Shown: positions 6,666-15,779 of the stretch, in pieces | Position numbering within the stretch: position 1 is the stretch's first letter | Layout: every line of letters starts with the position of its first letter | Source of the DNA: Synergistales bacterium | GTDB lineage: Bacteria; Synergistota; Synergistia; Synergistales; Thermovirgaceae | Assembly: GCA_018434645.1 (NCBI GenBank) | Contig: JAHDOX010000140.1 | Location: 1-20,711 of the forward strand | DNA: 20,711 bases | Direction: 5' to 3' | Notes under the pieces: generated by a model | The model's database searches: none | The model's input: only the letters and a program-made list of their open reading frames with translations | What the model was told of the DNA's origin: nothing | Program-made: the position numbers and the translations under genes

Positions 6666-8670
6666 GAAGGCGACGGTTTACGCTCACCAAACGGTAACGG
6701 AAGACATAGTTGCAGAACTTCAAAGACTCTCAAACTGTGAAGTTCTGTCTCTGGAACAGCAGGGTTCTGACGCGAGAAAGGAGCAGATAGCTCGCAGGAC
6801 GAAGGAGATTGAGGACAGCTCCGCGGACGCCAGGTTCCTTCTTCGTTTTTTTGAGCCTTACTATGAAGATGGCCGGGGTGTCCTGGAAAGGCTTCTTTCC
6901 GATAAACCACCGGTTACTTTGAAGGAACTGGAAGATCTTTTAAGAAAAACCGATATCAACGAGATTGTGGAACAAGCCAGGAAGATCGAACGCAGGCTCG
7001 TGGAATTGAGAGCCACTTTGTCCTATCTTGATGCAAAACAGTCCATACTGGAAACGCTGGAAGGATTCCCCTATGACTTGTCGCTCATTTCCCAGGGTAC
7101 TAAAAACATAACCTCTATTTTTGGAAATATTCCAACAGAACAGACTGAAAGACTGAAATTGGCTTTTGAGAATGCCTCTGGTGACCGGGGGGAGCTTTTC
7201 TTCGGTTTCGCCGGCGAAAAGGCTGCGCAGGTTCCGGTCGTCATGATTTTCGACAAGTCCGTGTCCGCAGATGTGGTTGAAGCCGCTTCTTCGGTCACTC
7301 TCTCGCGTGTAGATTTTCCGAAAGACCTGGAGGGGACCGTGGAAGATGCAAAAAAACTGGTCGTGGAAGAACGGAAAAAGCTTCTTGAGGAAGAAACGAA
7401 CCTGAAAGAACGTGCAAAAGGATTGTCCGCACAGTGGGTTCCAACAATTCAGCGTCTTTTCGATTACCATGAGATACTTCGCAAGCGTTACGAAGCTCTC
7501 CTTCAAGGCCAGACAACCCGCGAAGTATCTATAATAAAGCTTTGGGTACCGGAAAATGTCCTGGAGACCTTCAAAAATACCCTGAAACGTTACGAAGACT
7601 TGATAGAGGTGGCTCTGGAAGACCCCGATCCAGCAGCGGGGGACGACCCTCCCACAATGCTCGAAAACCCGAAATGGGCTCTTCCTTTCGAACCGCTTAC
7701 ACGGCTTTACGGGCTTCCTCCCTATGGAGGAATGGACCCGACAGTACCTATGGCGCCCTTCATGTTTGTCTTTCTGGGGATGTGTCTTGGCGACGGAGGA
7801 TACGGGATAGTTCTCTCCATGCTCATCCTGTGGCTTTCCTCACGGTACAAGATTACCGGAGACAAGAGAAACTTCTTCAACCTCCTGTTTCTAGGCTCGG
7901 TTTCGACCATATTTTTTGGCGCAATTACCGGGAGCTGGCTAGGGGACATGATAGACGCTTTCGGGTCATTGGCTTTTTTGAGAAGTTTAAAAAACAGCGT
8001 CGTGCTGCTTCAACCTATGGAAAACCCGCTGAATTTCCTTGGAATTTCCCTGGCCCTTGGCGTGATACAGGTGATTTTCGGTCTCTTCCTCGCCTTGTGG
8101 GAAAATCTCCGTAAAGGCAACTATATTGCAGCCTTCGGTGATCAGGGAGGATGGATTGCACTCATAACAGGACTGTTGATTTTTGGCGGTTTTTCTGCAG
8201 GATTTCTTGGGCAAGCCGCGGGATTTGCAGGAAAGGTCTTGTCACTTTTTGGCGTCGTACTTCTCGTAACTACCCAGGGAAGGGAAAAATCGGGAATCGT
8301 AAGCAAGGCCCTTTCGGGTATCCTGAGTCTTTACAATATTACATCTTACCTGGGCGACGTATTGAGTTACAGCAGGCTTCTTGCTTTAGGACTTGCCACA
8401 TCTGCCGTTGCGATGATCATCAATACGCTTACAGGTCTTGTGGTCGGTATCCCCTATGTTGGAGTGGTCCTGGCCGTCATTATTTTTCTGGGCGGTCACG
8501 TGTTCAGCATCGCAGTAAATACCCTTGGCGCGTTCATACATTCCCTGCGTCTCCAGTATGTGGAATTTTTCAGTAAATTCTACAGTGGCGGAGGGAGAGC
8601 CTTCGAACCTCTTGCTTATGACACGAAATATGTGCAAGTGCTAACGGCCGAGGCCGAAAATACGCCCTAA
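6646..8670 (+). CDS. ntpI: V-type ATPase subunit I (membrane stator, a-subunit homologue)
   Basis: 674-residue stator subunit that forms the two ion half-channels against the K ring. Residues 1 to about 360 form a soluble, helical arm (many Glu/Lys heptads). The C-terminal half has seven to eight membrane segments, for example around MAPFMFVFLGMCLGDGG, ISLALGVIQVIFGLFL, WIALITGLLIFGG and VVLAVIIFLGGHVFS. Near the end, HSLRLQYVEFFSKFY carries the conserved arginine region needed for ion release, followed by the usual GGGRAFEPL. Length is normal for the bacterial family. The 20-bp overlap with the preceding gene implies coupled translation. An 87-nt spacer separates it from subunit K, the widest gap within the operon. 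Confidence 0.94.
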   Translation: MAVLKVKKATVYAHQTVTEDIVAELQRLSNCEVLSLEQQGSDARKEQIARRTKEIEDSSADARFLLRFFEPYYEDGRGVLERLLSDKPPVTLKELEDLLRKTDINEIVEQARKIERRLVELRATLSYLDAKQSILETLEGFPYDLSLISQGTKNITSIFGNIPTEQTERLKLAFENASGDRGELFFGFAGEKAAQVPVVMIFDKSVSADVVEAASSVTLSRVDFPKDLEGTVEDAKKLVVEERKKLLEEETNLKERAKGLSAQWVPTIQRLFDYHEILRKRYEALLQGQTTREVSIIKLWVPENVLETFKNTLKRYEDLIEVALEDPDPAAGDDPPTMLENPKWALPFEPLTRLYGLPPYGGMDPTVPMAPFMFVFLGMCLGDGGYGIVLSMLILWLSSRYKITGDKRNFFNLLFLGSVSTIFFGAITGSWLGDMIDAFGSLAFLRSLKNSVVLLQPMENPLNFLGISLALGVIQVIFGLFLALWENLRKGNYIAAFGDQGGWIALITGLLIFGGFSAGFLGQAAGFAGKVLSLFGVVLLVTTQGREKSGIVSKALSGILSLYNITSYLGDVLSYSRLLALGLATSAVAMIINTLTGLVVGIPYVGVVLAVIIFLGGHVFSIAVNTLGAFIHSLRLQYVEFFSKFYSGGGRAFEPLAYDTKYVQVLTAEAENTP

Positions 8671-8757
8671 GGCAAATGAGCACGGTTCACACAACTAACA
8701 GTTGAATAGACATTGCTATTGAAGGATTCAGCATTTTTGAGAGGAGTGTAATCTGTT

Positions 8758-9234
8758 ATGGAACTTCTTGGAATTATGTTGGCGGTTCTTGGCGCGGCCC
8801 TTGCCGCAGGTTTTGCAGGTTCAGGTTCAGCAATCGGTGTTGGCATCGCTGGAGAAGCAGGAGCAGGGGTCATGACGGAGGACCCCGGAAAGTTCGGGCT
8901 TGTCCTTCTGCTGCAGGCGCTTCCGGGTACTCAGGGCATCTACGGACTGCTGACGGCGTTTTTCGCCATTCTTAAAGTTGGTATCATCGGTGGCGAGCCC
9001 GTTTCCGTTAATGTTTGGCAGGGACTCGGCGTAATGTTCGCCTGCCTACCCATAGCAATAGCCGGCTACTATTCAGGCATTGCGCAAGGTAAAACTTCTG
9101 CCGCATGTATACAGCTCATTTCGAAAAGACCCGAAGAAACCGGCAAGGCCGTCATACTACCGGCCATGGTCGAAACCTATGCCGTCTTGGCACTCCTGAT
9201 GAGTATCATCCTGCTTAACAGCATCAGTTTTTAG
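8758..9234 (+). CDS. ntpK: V-type ATPase rotor subunit K (Na+-binding proteolipid)
   Basis: 158-residue, four-helix proteolipid made of two fused hairpins, each glycine/alanine-rich; a ring of about ten copies forms the membrane rotor. The ion-carrying carboxylate is E139 (AMVETYA) in the last helix. The first hairpin has glutamine (QALPGTQG) where a second carboxylate would sit, as in the fused 16-kDa type. L55, T58, Q59, Q110 and E139 match the Na+ ligands described for E. hirae NtpK (L61, T64, Q65, Q110, E139), so Na+ is the likely coupling ion. AGAGGAG (8740-8746) is the ribosome-binding site, preceded by a T-rich stretch and two small hairpins. Confidence 0.95.
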   Translation: MELLGIMLAVLGAALAAGFAGSGSAIGVGIAGEAGAGVMTEDPGKFGLVLLLQALPGTQGIYGLLTAFFAILKVGIIGGEPVSVNVWQGLGVMFACLPIAIAGYYSGIAQGKTSAACIQLISKRPEETGKAVILPAMVETYAVLALLMSIILLNSISF

Positions 9235-9260
9235 GCCAGGCAGCGGGGAGTGTTGCAGGC

Positions 9261-9842
9261 ATGGCTTTAGCTGACATAAAAAAAAGGATAGAAACAGACG
9301 CGAAGAACGAGGCTGAAAAAATACTCGAAAAGGCCGAAAAACAGGCCAAGGAAATCCGAGAAAAAGCTCAAGAGGAAATAAAGAAAACACAAGAAGAATA
9401 CGACCGAAAACTTGAAAAAGAAAAACCCGAAATATTTGAGAGAAGGAAAATCGTTGCACGTCTTGACGTTCAGAAAATGGAACTGGGAGCGCGGAGGAAA
9501 CTTATAGACCAGGTTTTCGATTCGGCGGTTGAGAAATTGCAAAAGATGGAAGATGCCGAATACGAGCAATTCATCAGTAAACTTCTCAAAAAAGCTTTAA
9601 GTGAAGGCAAGGGGACTGTGATCCCAGGCAAGGAAGAGAAGTTGATAACAAAAGAATGGCTCAGGAAGTTCAACGAGGAAAACAAAACAGATATTGAACT
9701 TTCAAAAGAATCATCGCCCGCAAAGGGTGGGTTCATCTATCGCGTGGGAGACGTAGACATAAACTGTACCTTTGGTGTTTTACTCGACAACCTTCGCGAG
9801 GAACTTGAGGCGGAAGTTGTCAAAAGCCTCTTTTCCGATTAG
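9261..9842 (+). CDS. ntpE: V-type ATPase peripheral-stalk subunit E
   Basis: 193-residue subunit E. The first half is a long, charged coiled coil (Lys/Glu repeats to about residue 70) that pairs with the G/H subunit. The C-terminal half is a globular domain that grips the top of the A3B3 head; GGFIYRVGDVDINCTFGVLL is the typical late segment. GGGGAG about 10 nt upstream is the probable ribosome-binding site. It lies 26 bp after subunit K and 21 bp before subunit C, as expected for a single transcript. Length is normal. Confidence 0.92.
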   Translation: MALADIKKRIETDAKNEAEKILEKAEKQAKEIREKAQEEIKKTQEEYDRKLEKEKPEIFERRKIVARLDVQKMELGARRKLIDQVFDSAVEKLQKMEDAEYEQFISKLLKKALSEGKGTVIPGKEEKLITKEWLRKFNEENKTDIELSKESSPAKGGFIYRVGDVDINCTFGVLLDNLREELEAEVVKSLFSD

Positions 9843-9863
9843 AAAACTGGAGGATCTCGGTAA

Positions 9864-10877
9864 ATGACCCTAGAAACAGGATACGGCTATGCGGTTTCGA
9901 GACTGCGAGCCATGGAGTTACGCATACTGGGCAAATCCTTATTTCAAAGACTACTCGAAAGCGATGATTTTAAAGACGCAATAAAAACTCTTGGCGAGAC
10001 TCACTACGCGAAGTGGCTTTCCGATGATAAGGGTACCCAGAATTTTGAATATGCCATTTCCATGGAGTTGCAGGAAGCCTATGACGAAGTAGACCGTTTT
10101 ACGCCTGATAAGGAATTGTCCCAATTATGCAGACTTCCCTACGATATCCATAACGTAAAGGTGCTTATCAAGGGGCAAATACTGAAACAAAAGGGCTCAA
10201 AGAAACGAACGGACCTCCTGACAAAGTTGGGAAACGTTCCCATCGACGACCTCATACTAGCGGTCGAAAGCGAGGATTATCGCCTTTTGCCCTTTGGTCT
10301 GCATCGTGTTGTTCCCGAAAGTCTGATGCTCTGGGAACAGACTCATGACATTCTCTCCGTAGAGACGCTACTGGATTCTCATTTATTTCTTACAATGCGT
10401 CAACTTGTCCAAAAAGTGGGGTACAAGGGCGTAGAAGCCTGGGTGCACGCAAAAATCGATTCCGAAAATGTACGAAATATCCTTCGCCTGAGACGAACAG
10501 GTATGGACGCAGGCCGGGCAATAGAGTTCTTGCACGACGGCGGTTGGATCTCAAAAGAGAAGGTTCTTTCTCTCCTGTCGGAACCCGTTGAGGGATGGAA
10601 CCGGATCCTGGGTTTCGCGGACGTGTCAAGGGTTTTCGAAGGAGTGCCCGAAACAGGGAATGTCGACGACCTTGTCAGTGATATTGAAAAAGCACTGGAC
10701 AACTATATTACTGATGTTCTGAGACCTTACAGGTACAGTACTTTTGCTCCGGAAAACATCTTGACCTATCTGTGGTCCAAAGAAATCGAAAGTAAAAACG
10801 TACGGATAATTCTCGTTGGTATTGCCAATGGAGTGGACAAGGAATCACTAAGGAGGCTTCTCAGAAATGTCCAGTAA
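9864..10877 (+). CDS. ntpC: V-type ATPase subunit C (AC39/d-type rotor adaptor)
   Basis: 337-residue subunit C, homologous to eukaryotic subunit d (AC39). It is a funnel-shaped, all-helical soluble protein that couples the central D-F shaft to the K ring. The N-terminal YGYAVSRLRAMELRIL and the internal YDIHNVKVLIKGQIL segments are family-typical, as is the C-terminal YLWSKEIESKNVRIILVG run. No membrane segment is present, in line with its seat on the cytoplasmic face of the ring. TGGAGGATCT upstream provides the ribosome-binding site. The end overlaps subunit F by 11 bp. Confidence 0.93.
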   Translation: MTLETGYGYAVSRLRAMELRILGKSLFQRLLESDDFKDAIKTLGETHYAKWLSDDKGTQNFEYAISMELQEAYDEVDRFTPDKELSQLCRLPYDIHNVKVLIKGQILKQKGSKKRTDLLTKLGNVPIDDLILAVESEDYRLLPFGLHRVVPESLMLWEQTHDILSVETLLDSHLFLTMRQLVQKVGYKGVEAWVHAKIDSENVRNILRLRRTGMDAGRAIEFLHDGGWISKEKVLSLLSEPVEGWNRILGFADVSRVFEGVPETGNVDDLVSDIEKALDNYITDVLRPYRYSTFAPENILTYLWSKEIESKNVRIILVGIANGVDKESLRRLLRNVQ

Positions 10878-11208
10878 TCCCGATAAGCTGAAGATGGCGG
10901 CAGTTGGGGATTACGAAAGCATACTGCCTTTTCAGGCTGTGGGCATTGACCCGTTTATCATGGAACAAGGGGAGGACGAACAACTTCGTAACCTCCTGAA
11001 ACAGCTATTGCAGGAACGGTACGCCGTAGTTTTTCTGGTGGACAGATTGTACGAGACTCAGCAAGAGTTCATAAGGGAACTGAATGAAAGTTACCCTGTG
11101 AGCATTCTCCCGGTACCAGGTGTGCAAGGCTCTACAGGGATCGGAGCGGAATCGATCCGTGCAAGCGTGGAACGTGCAGTCGGAATGGACATATTTTCGG
11201 TGGAATAA
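10867..11208 (+). CDS. ntpG: V-type ATPase subunit F (central-shaft subunit)
   Basis: 113-residue subunit F (named NtpG in the E. hirae scheme), a small Rossmann-like protein bound to shaft subunit D. AAVGDYESILPFQAVGI near the N terminus is the diagnostic opening (GD, then F and G at fixed spacing). The remaining alternating beta-alpha pattern (YAVVFLVDR, YPVSILPVPG) fits the family. Length is normal. The start codon lies inside the end of subunit C, and 51 bp separate it from the catalytic subunit gene. Confidence 0.92.
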   Translation: MSSNPDKLKMAAVGDYESILPFQAVGIDPFIMEQGEDEQLRNLLKQLLQERYAVVFLVDRLYETQQEFIRELNESYPVSILPVPGVQGSTGIGAESIRASVERAVGMDIFSVE

Positions 11209-11259
11209 GGGAAAACGACGTAAAGGATTACAAATTCAGGAACTCAACAGGTGGTGGCC

Positions 11260-13047
11260 ATGGTTAAAAACATTAAAGGAACAATTTTAAAAATTTCAGG
11301 CCCGCTTGTAGTTGCAAAAGGTATGAGTGGAGCCTCCATGTACGATGTTGTACGCGTCGGAGAAATAGGACTGGTGGGTGAAGTGATCGAGCTCAAGGGT
11401 GATACGGCCTCGATACAGGTTTATGAGGAAACATCCGGCCTGTTACCAGGGGAGCCGGTAATTGGAACAGGAGCTCCGCTGAGCGTCGAACTTGGGCCCG
11501 GTCTCATCGAACAGTTTTTCGACGGAGTGCAAAGGCCTTTGAACCTCATAGAAAAAGAGGCCAAAAGCCCCTTCATCTCGCGCGGCATTGACGTTCCTGC
11601 GCTGGATAGAAAAAAGAAATGGAAATTCGAACCCAGGCTTGAAAAGGGGGCAAATGTTTCAGGCGGCGACATCTTGGGCACGGTACAAGAAACGGTACTG
11701 GTGGAACACAGAATAATGGTTCCACCAAATGTCAAGGGGACGCTTAAGGAAATTAAATCCGGCGAATTTACTGTAGAGGAAACAATCGCTTTAATCGAAG
11801 ACGGGGACGTCGAAGTAGAAGTCCGTATGATGCAGAGATGGCCTGTAAGGGCTCCAAGGCCCGTTTCACGTCGTTTGCCTCCAAACGTCCCGTTGACTAC
11901 AGGGCAGAGGGTAATCGATACCTTCTTCCCAATGACGCGGGGTGGGGCAGCCTGTGTCCCGGGGCCGTTTGGATCGGGCAAGACGGTTATCCAGCACCAG
12001 CTGGCCAAGTGGGCCGACGCAGAAATAGTAGTTTACGTAGGATGCGGAGAACGCGGGAACGAAATGACCGATGTGTTGCTTGAATTCCCCGAGCTGGAAG
12101 ACCCCCGTTCCGGTCATCCTCTCATGAAAAGAACGGTACTGATAGCAAACACCTCAAACATGCCCGTCGCGGCGAGAGAAGCCAGTATATACACCGGAAT
12201 CACCATGGCCGAATACTATAGGGACATGGGTTACTCCGTAGCACTCATGGCAGACTCGACGAGTCGCTGGGCGGAGGCGCTGCGCGAAATTTCGGGACGC
12301 CTTGAAGAAATGCCCGGCGAGGAAGGTTATCCGGCCTACCTCGGCACCAGGCTCGCTTCATTTTATGAAAGGGCAGGAAGGGCTATTTGCCTCGGCAACG
12401 ACGAGAGGGAAGGTTCCGTAAGCGCCATAGGAGCCGTATCTCCCCCTGGAGGAGACCTTTCGGAACCGGTAAGTCAGAATACACTCCGAGTAACAAAAGT
12501 CTTCTGGGGACTCGACGCAAATCTCGCCTATCAGAGACATTTCCCAGCAATCGACTGGCTTCAGAGTTATTCGCTTTATACGGAGAACCTTAATGAATAT
12601 TGGGATAACATATACGACGGTGAGTGGAGCGTGACGAGAATCCGCGCGATGGGAATTCTTGAAGAAGAAGACCGTCTCCGGGAGATTGTCAGGCTTGTAG
12701 GAATCGATGCGCTTTCGAAGGAAGAGCGGATGATACTTGAAACTGCAAAATCTATACGAGAGGACTTCCTGCACCAGAATGCCTTTCATGAAGTAGACAC
12801 CTACGCTTCCATGGATAAACAGACAAAAATGCTACGTACCATTATGGTTCTTCACGATTTATGCATGGATGCCCTCAAAAGGGGAGCGATGCTAAACGAC
12901 ATTCTTCGGCTCGACGTAAGGGAAAAGATAGCTCGAATGCGCTACCTCAGCGAAGACGACCTGGAAAGCATCGACGCCCTTGAAACCGAAATGAAACAGC
13001 AGGTTACCAAACTACTGCCCGAGGGGAGCATCGGTGATGTTGCCTAG
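11260..13047 (+). CDS. ntpA: V-type ATPase catalytic subunit A
   Basis: 595-residue catalytic subunit; three copies alternate with B in the head and bind or hydrolyse ATP. The beta-barrel N domain spans residues 1 to about 75. A non-homologous insert typical of A subunits (GGDILGTVQETVLVEHRIM region) covers roughly 115-195. The P-loop GPFGSGKT is at 235-242, and catalytic E264 lies in GCGERGNE. DSTSRWAEALREISGRLEEMPGEEGYP-like signature sequence follows further on. I prefer ATG 11260 to GTG 11251: AGGTGG at 11249-11254 then serves as ribosome-binding site and the protein begins MVKNIKGTILKISGP, as homologues do. The end overlaps subunit B by about 11 bp. Confidence 0.96.
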   Translation: MVKNIKGTILKISGPLVVAKGMSGASMYDVVRVGEIGLVGEVIELKGDTASIQVYEETSGLLPGEPVIGTGAPLSVELGPGLIEQFFDGVQRPLNLIEKEAKSPFISRGIDVPALDRKKKWKFEPRLEKGANVSGGDILGTVQETVLVEHRIMVPPNVKGTLKEIKSGEFTVEETIALIEDGDVEVEVRMMQRWPVRAPRPVSRRLPPNVPLTTGQRVIDTFFPMTRGGAACVPGPFGSGKTVIQHQLAKWADAEIVVYVGCGERGNEMTDVLLEFPELEDPRSGHPLMKRTVLIANTSNMPVAAREASIYTGITMAEYYRDMGYSVALMADSTSRWAEALREISGRLEEMPGEEGYPAYLGTRLASFYERAGRAICLGNDEREGSVSAIGAVSPPGGDLSEPVSQNTLRVTKVFWGLDANLAYQRHFPAIDWLQSYSLYTENLNEYWDNIYDGEWSVTRIRAMGILEEEDRLREIVRLVGIDALSKEERMILETAKSIREDFLHQNAFHEVDTYASMDKQTKMLRTIMVLHDLCMDALKRGAMLNDILRLDVREKIARMRYLSEDDLESIDALETEMKQQVTKLLPEGSIGDVA

Positions 13048-14455
13048 AGAGTACAGAACCATATCGGACCTTTTCGGTCCATTGATAGTAGTTGAGAAAG
13101 TCGAAGGTGTCAGGTATGACGAACTGGTTGAAATCGAGCTTGCAGACGGGGAAAAGCGCCGTGGACGGGTCCTTGAGATCTCTACGGAACGGGCTCTTGT
13201 ACAGATCTTCGAAGGCACATCCGGAATAGATGTCGCAAGTACTAAAGTAAGATTTACGGGCAAGGTGCTCAGGCTACCCGTCAGCAAGGATATATTGGGG
13301 CGCATTTTCAACGGGAGGGGAGACCCCATCGACGGTGGAACTTCCATAATCCCGGAAAAAATGCTTGACATCAACGGATATCCAATCAACCCTTATTCCA
13401 GGGACTACCCGTCGGAATTTATACAGACCGGCATATCAACAATAGACGGGATGAATCCCATGGTAAGAGGACAGAAACTTCCGATTTTTTCAGGAAGCGG
13501 CATGCCCCATAACAGGATCGCTGCACAGGTTGCAAGACAGGCGACAGTGCTTGGAGGCAAAGAGGATTTTGCTGTGGTATTTGCGGCAATGGGAATCACT
13601 TTTGAAGAGGCATCCTTTTTCATGGAAGATTTCCGGAAAACCGGGGCGATTGAAAGAACCGTCATGTTCGTCAATCTGGCCGACGACCCTGCCATCGAAC
13701 GTATAACAACGCCGCGACTGGCCTTGACTTGCGCCGAGTACCTCGCGTTCGAGCATGATTACCAGGTCCTGGTAATTTTGACGGACCTCACAAATTATTG
13801 CGAGGCATTGAGGGAAATTTCCGCAGCCAGGAAAGAGGTACCGGGACGGCGCGGCTATCCCGGATATCTGTACACTGACCTTGCCACTATGTACGAGAGG
13901 GCAGGACGCCTGAAAGGCAAGAAAGGTTCAATAACCCAGTTTCCCATATTGACGATGCCCGAAGACGACAAGACACACCCCATTCCGGACTTGACAGGCT
14001 ATATTACGGAAGGCCAGATCATTCTGAGCAGGACATTGCACAGGAAAGGCATATATCCACCTGTCGACGTGCTGCCCTCCTTGTCAAGACTCAAAGACAA
14101 GGGGATAGGCGAAGGGAAAACCCGCGAGGATCATGCCGATCTCATGAATCAGCTTTTCGCCGCTTACGCAAGGGGAAAGGAAGCCAAGGAACTGGCTACG
14201 ATCCTCGGCGAAGGGGCGCTAACCGAAGAGGATAAGGCTTTCGCCGGTTTCTCTGACGAGTTCGAAGATTCCTACGTTCGCCAGGGCGAATACGAAAACC
14301 GCTCAATTGAAGAAACGCTGGAAAAAGGATGGGATCTATTGAAAGGCATCCCGCTTTCAGAACTGAAACGTGTACGGGATGCTTATATCGAAAAATATCT
14401 GAAACCCCGAATGTCCGAAAAGGAAGCAGCTGAGAAAGCCAAAACACCCCAATAG
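13037..14455 (+). CDS. ntpB: V-type ATPase regulatory subunit B
   Basis: 472-residue nucleotide-site partner of subunit A. In place of a working P-loop it has SGSGMPHNRIAAQ, the degenerate loop that marks non-catalytic B subunits. Other signatures are REYRTISDLFGPL at the start, the arginine-finger region and PGRRGYPGYLYTDLA. ATG 13037 is favoured over the adjacent GTG 13034 because GAGGGGAG (13021-13028) is then about 8 nt away; the difference is one residue. The first bases overlap the end of subunit A, which fits the need for equal amounts of A and B. A 69-bp gap without clear signals leads to subunit D. Confidence 0.95.
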   Translation: MLPREYRTISDLFGPLIVVEKVEGVRYDELVEIELADGEKRRGRVLEISTERALVQIFEGTSGIDVASTKVRFTGKVLRLPVSKDILGRIFNGRGDPIDGGTSIIPEKMLDINGYPINPYSRDYPSEFIQTGISTIDGMNPMVRGQKLPIFSGSGMPHNRIAAQVARQATVLGGKEDFAVVFAAMGITFEEASFFMEDFRKTGAIERTVMFVNLADDPAIERITTPRLALTCAEYLAFEHDYQVLVILTDLTNYCEALREISAARKEVPGRRGYPGYLYTDLATMYERAGRLKGKKGSITQFPILTMPEDDKTHPIPDLTGYITEGQIILSRTLHRKGIYPPVDVLPSLSRLKDKGIGEGKTREDHADLMNQLFAAYARGKEAKELATILGEGALTEEDKAFAGFSDEFEDSYVRQGEYENRSIEETLEKGWDLLKGIPLSELKRVRDAYIEKYLKPRMSEKEAAEKAKTPQ

Positions 14456-14524
14456 AGCAGGGAGCAGGGCTTTAAGTAAAACCATGACTGTTTTTTCGGC
14501 GTTTGTCGTCCGGGGAGGTCTTTC

Positions 14525-15151
14525 ATGACAAAGAAAATGAACGTGAATCCCAACAGAATGGAATTGAACAGGCTCAAGAAACGCCACGCCGTTGCAAAGC
14601 GCGGGCACAAGCTTCTCAAGGACAAACAGGACGCTCTTATAAAGGCCTTTCTCTTAAAAGCCAAGGAGGTCAAAAAAGAACGGGAGGAAATCGAGGCCGA
14701 ATTGGCGGAATGCTACAAGAGTTTTCTTCTGGCAAGAGCGCAAACTCTTCCAGCCATGCTGGAACAGGCCCTTATGATAAGTGGAACGTCAATCAAGCTG
14801 GAAGTCTCCTACAAGAATGTCATGAGTGTCCTGGTTCCCGAATACAAGGCCACGCAGGAGGGACGTGCCCTTAACTACGGTCTCGCCAATTCTCCGGGAA
14901 GCCTTGACGTGGCTCTGGAGCGTTTCTCAAGGCTCATTCCCAGGCTGATATCCCTTTCGGCTGAAGAAAAGGGACTTCGTCTGATGGCAGTGGAAATCGA
15001 ACGTACACGTCGCCGGGTAAACGCTCTTGAGCACGTGTTGATCCCTTCCTTCAAAGAGACAATCGGTTATATCACTATGAAACTGGACGAGCAGGAAAGG
15101 GCAAACCTGAGCAGACTCATGCGCATAAAGGAAATCGTAAGGTCTCACTGA
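14525..15151 (+). CDS. ntpD: V-type ATPase subunit D (central shaft)
   Basis: 208-residue shaft subunit D, equivalent in role to the F-type gamma subunit. It forms a long antiparallel helical coiled coil reaching into the A3B3 head. The opening NPNRMELNRLKKRHAVAKRG is diagnostic, and the closing helix contains RRRVNALEHVLIP, also highly conserved. GGGGAGG (14513-14519) is a strong ribosome-binding site. It is the last ATPase gene; a strong terminator stands 41 bp beyond the stop. No ntpH/ntpJ-like gene follows, unlike the E. hirae operon. Confidence 0.95.
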   Translation: MTKKMNVNPNRMELNRLKKRHAVAKRGHKLLKDKQDALIKAFLLKAKEVKKEREEIEAELAECYKSFLLARAQTLPAMLEQALMISGTSIKLEVSYKNVMSVLVPEYKATQEGRALNYGLANSPGSLDVALERFSRLIPRLISLSAEEKGLRLMAVEIERTRRRVNALEHVLIPSFKETIGYITMKLDEQERANLSRLMRIKEIVRSH

Positions 15152-15191
15152 CCAGTAAATTCGACTTACTCGACTCGGTAAAGTCAAAATC

Positions 15192-15228
15192 AGGGCTGCA
15201 CGCGGGATGCTCGTGTGCAGCCCTTTTT
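15192..15228 (+). terminator. Strong intrinsic terminator of the ATPase operon
   Basis: AGGGCTGCAC (15192-15201) pairs perfectly with GTGCAGCCCT (15215-15224) in a 10-bp stem, loop 13 nt, then TTTTT to 15228. A textbook rho-independent terminator directly after subunit D. Confidence 0.93.
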
Positions 15229-15267
15229 ATTTGAAATCCAGCAATAAACTTATAAACGAAAATGCCT

Positions 15268-15273
15268 TATAAT
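15268..15273 (+). promoter_or_regulatory. -10 box of rnpB
   Basis: Perfect TATAAT ending 10 bp before the predicted RNase P RNA 5' end at 15283, the right distance for a transcript start there. No good -35 is visible at 16-18 bp; the AT-rich TAAACT/ATAAAC region occupies that place. Confidence 0.6.
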
Positions 15274-15282
15274 TTCAAAGAC

Positions 15283-15701
15283 GGGAAGAGAGTACTCCAT
15301 GCGGCCGCTGCTTTCATTGGAAGCGGAGGAAAGTCCGGGCTCCACAGGGCAGGGCGCTGGAGAAAGTCCCAGTGGGTGCGAACCCAAGGAAAGTGCCACA
15401 GAAACATACCGCCCGACACTCACTCACAGGCTGAAACACATAAAACAATCCGACGGAGTCGGATTGTCACCCGTTTCAACCAACTGGTGAGTGCCGGGTA
15501 AGGGTGAAAAGGTGAGGTAAGAGCTCACCAGCCGCCGGGTGACCGGCGGGCTAGGCAAACCCCGCCCGGAGCAAGACCGAATAGGAGGGGATGAGGTTGC
15601 CCGCCGACCCTCGGGTACGGTCGCTTGAGGCCGGGCGCAAGTCCGGTCGCAGAGAAATGGTCGCTTAACACAGAACCCGGCTTACGGGGTGCTCTCTTCC
15701 C
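15283..15701 (+). ncRNA. rnpB: RNase P RNA, bacterial type A
   Basis: Catalytic RNA that trims tRNA 5' leaders. Helix P1 is explicit: GGGAAGAGAG (15283-15292) pairs with CTCTCTTCCC (15692-15701), continuing after one mismatch into ACTCC/GGGGT. Conserved core elements appear in order: GAGGAAAGTCCGGGCTCC and ACAGGGCAGG (P4 5' strand region), GGTAAGGGTGAAAAGGTGAG and GGTAAGAGCTCACC (P10-P11 region), GGAGCAAGACC with AATAGG, and the 3' CACAGAACCCGGCTTA (P4 3' strand). A perfect 10-bp hairpin ACAATCCGAC/GTCGGATTGT (15445-15467) would be the P12 arm. About 419 nt, in the normal range. The apparent reading frames inside it are not genes. Ends are set from P1 and could be off by a few bases. Confidence 0.96.
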
Positions 15702-15779
15702 ATCATCTGTTTGTTTACCAGTAACTGCAACCTCCCTTCATTACTTCCATACTTTACCCACAAAAAGTAATTAGTAATC

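Noticed and set aside
14456..14524. Possible regulatory element between ATPase subunits B and D
   Set aside because: Only a T-rich run and a ribosome-binding site are visible; no stable hairpin or promoter could be supported.
15262..15501. Open reading frames of 79 and 63 codons in overlapping frames
   Set aside because: They lie inside the RNase P RNA and its promoter; conserved rnpB core sequence and helix P1 explain the bases.
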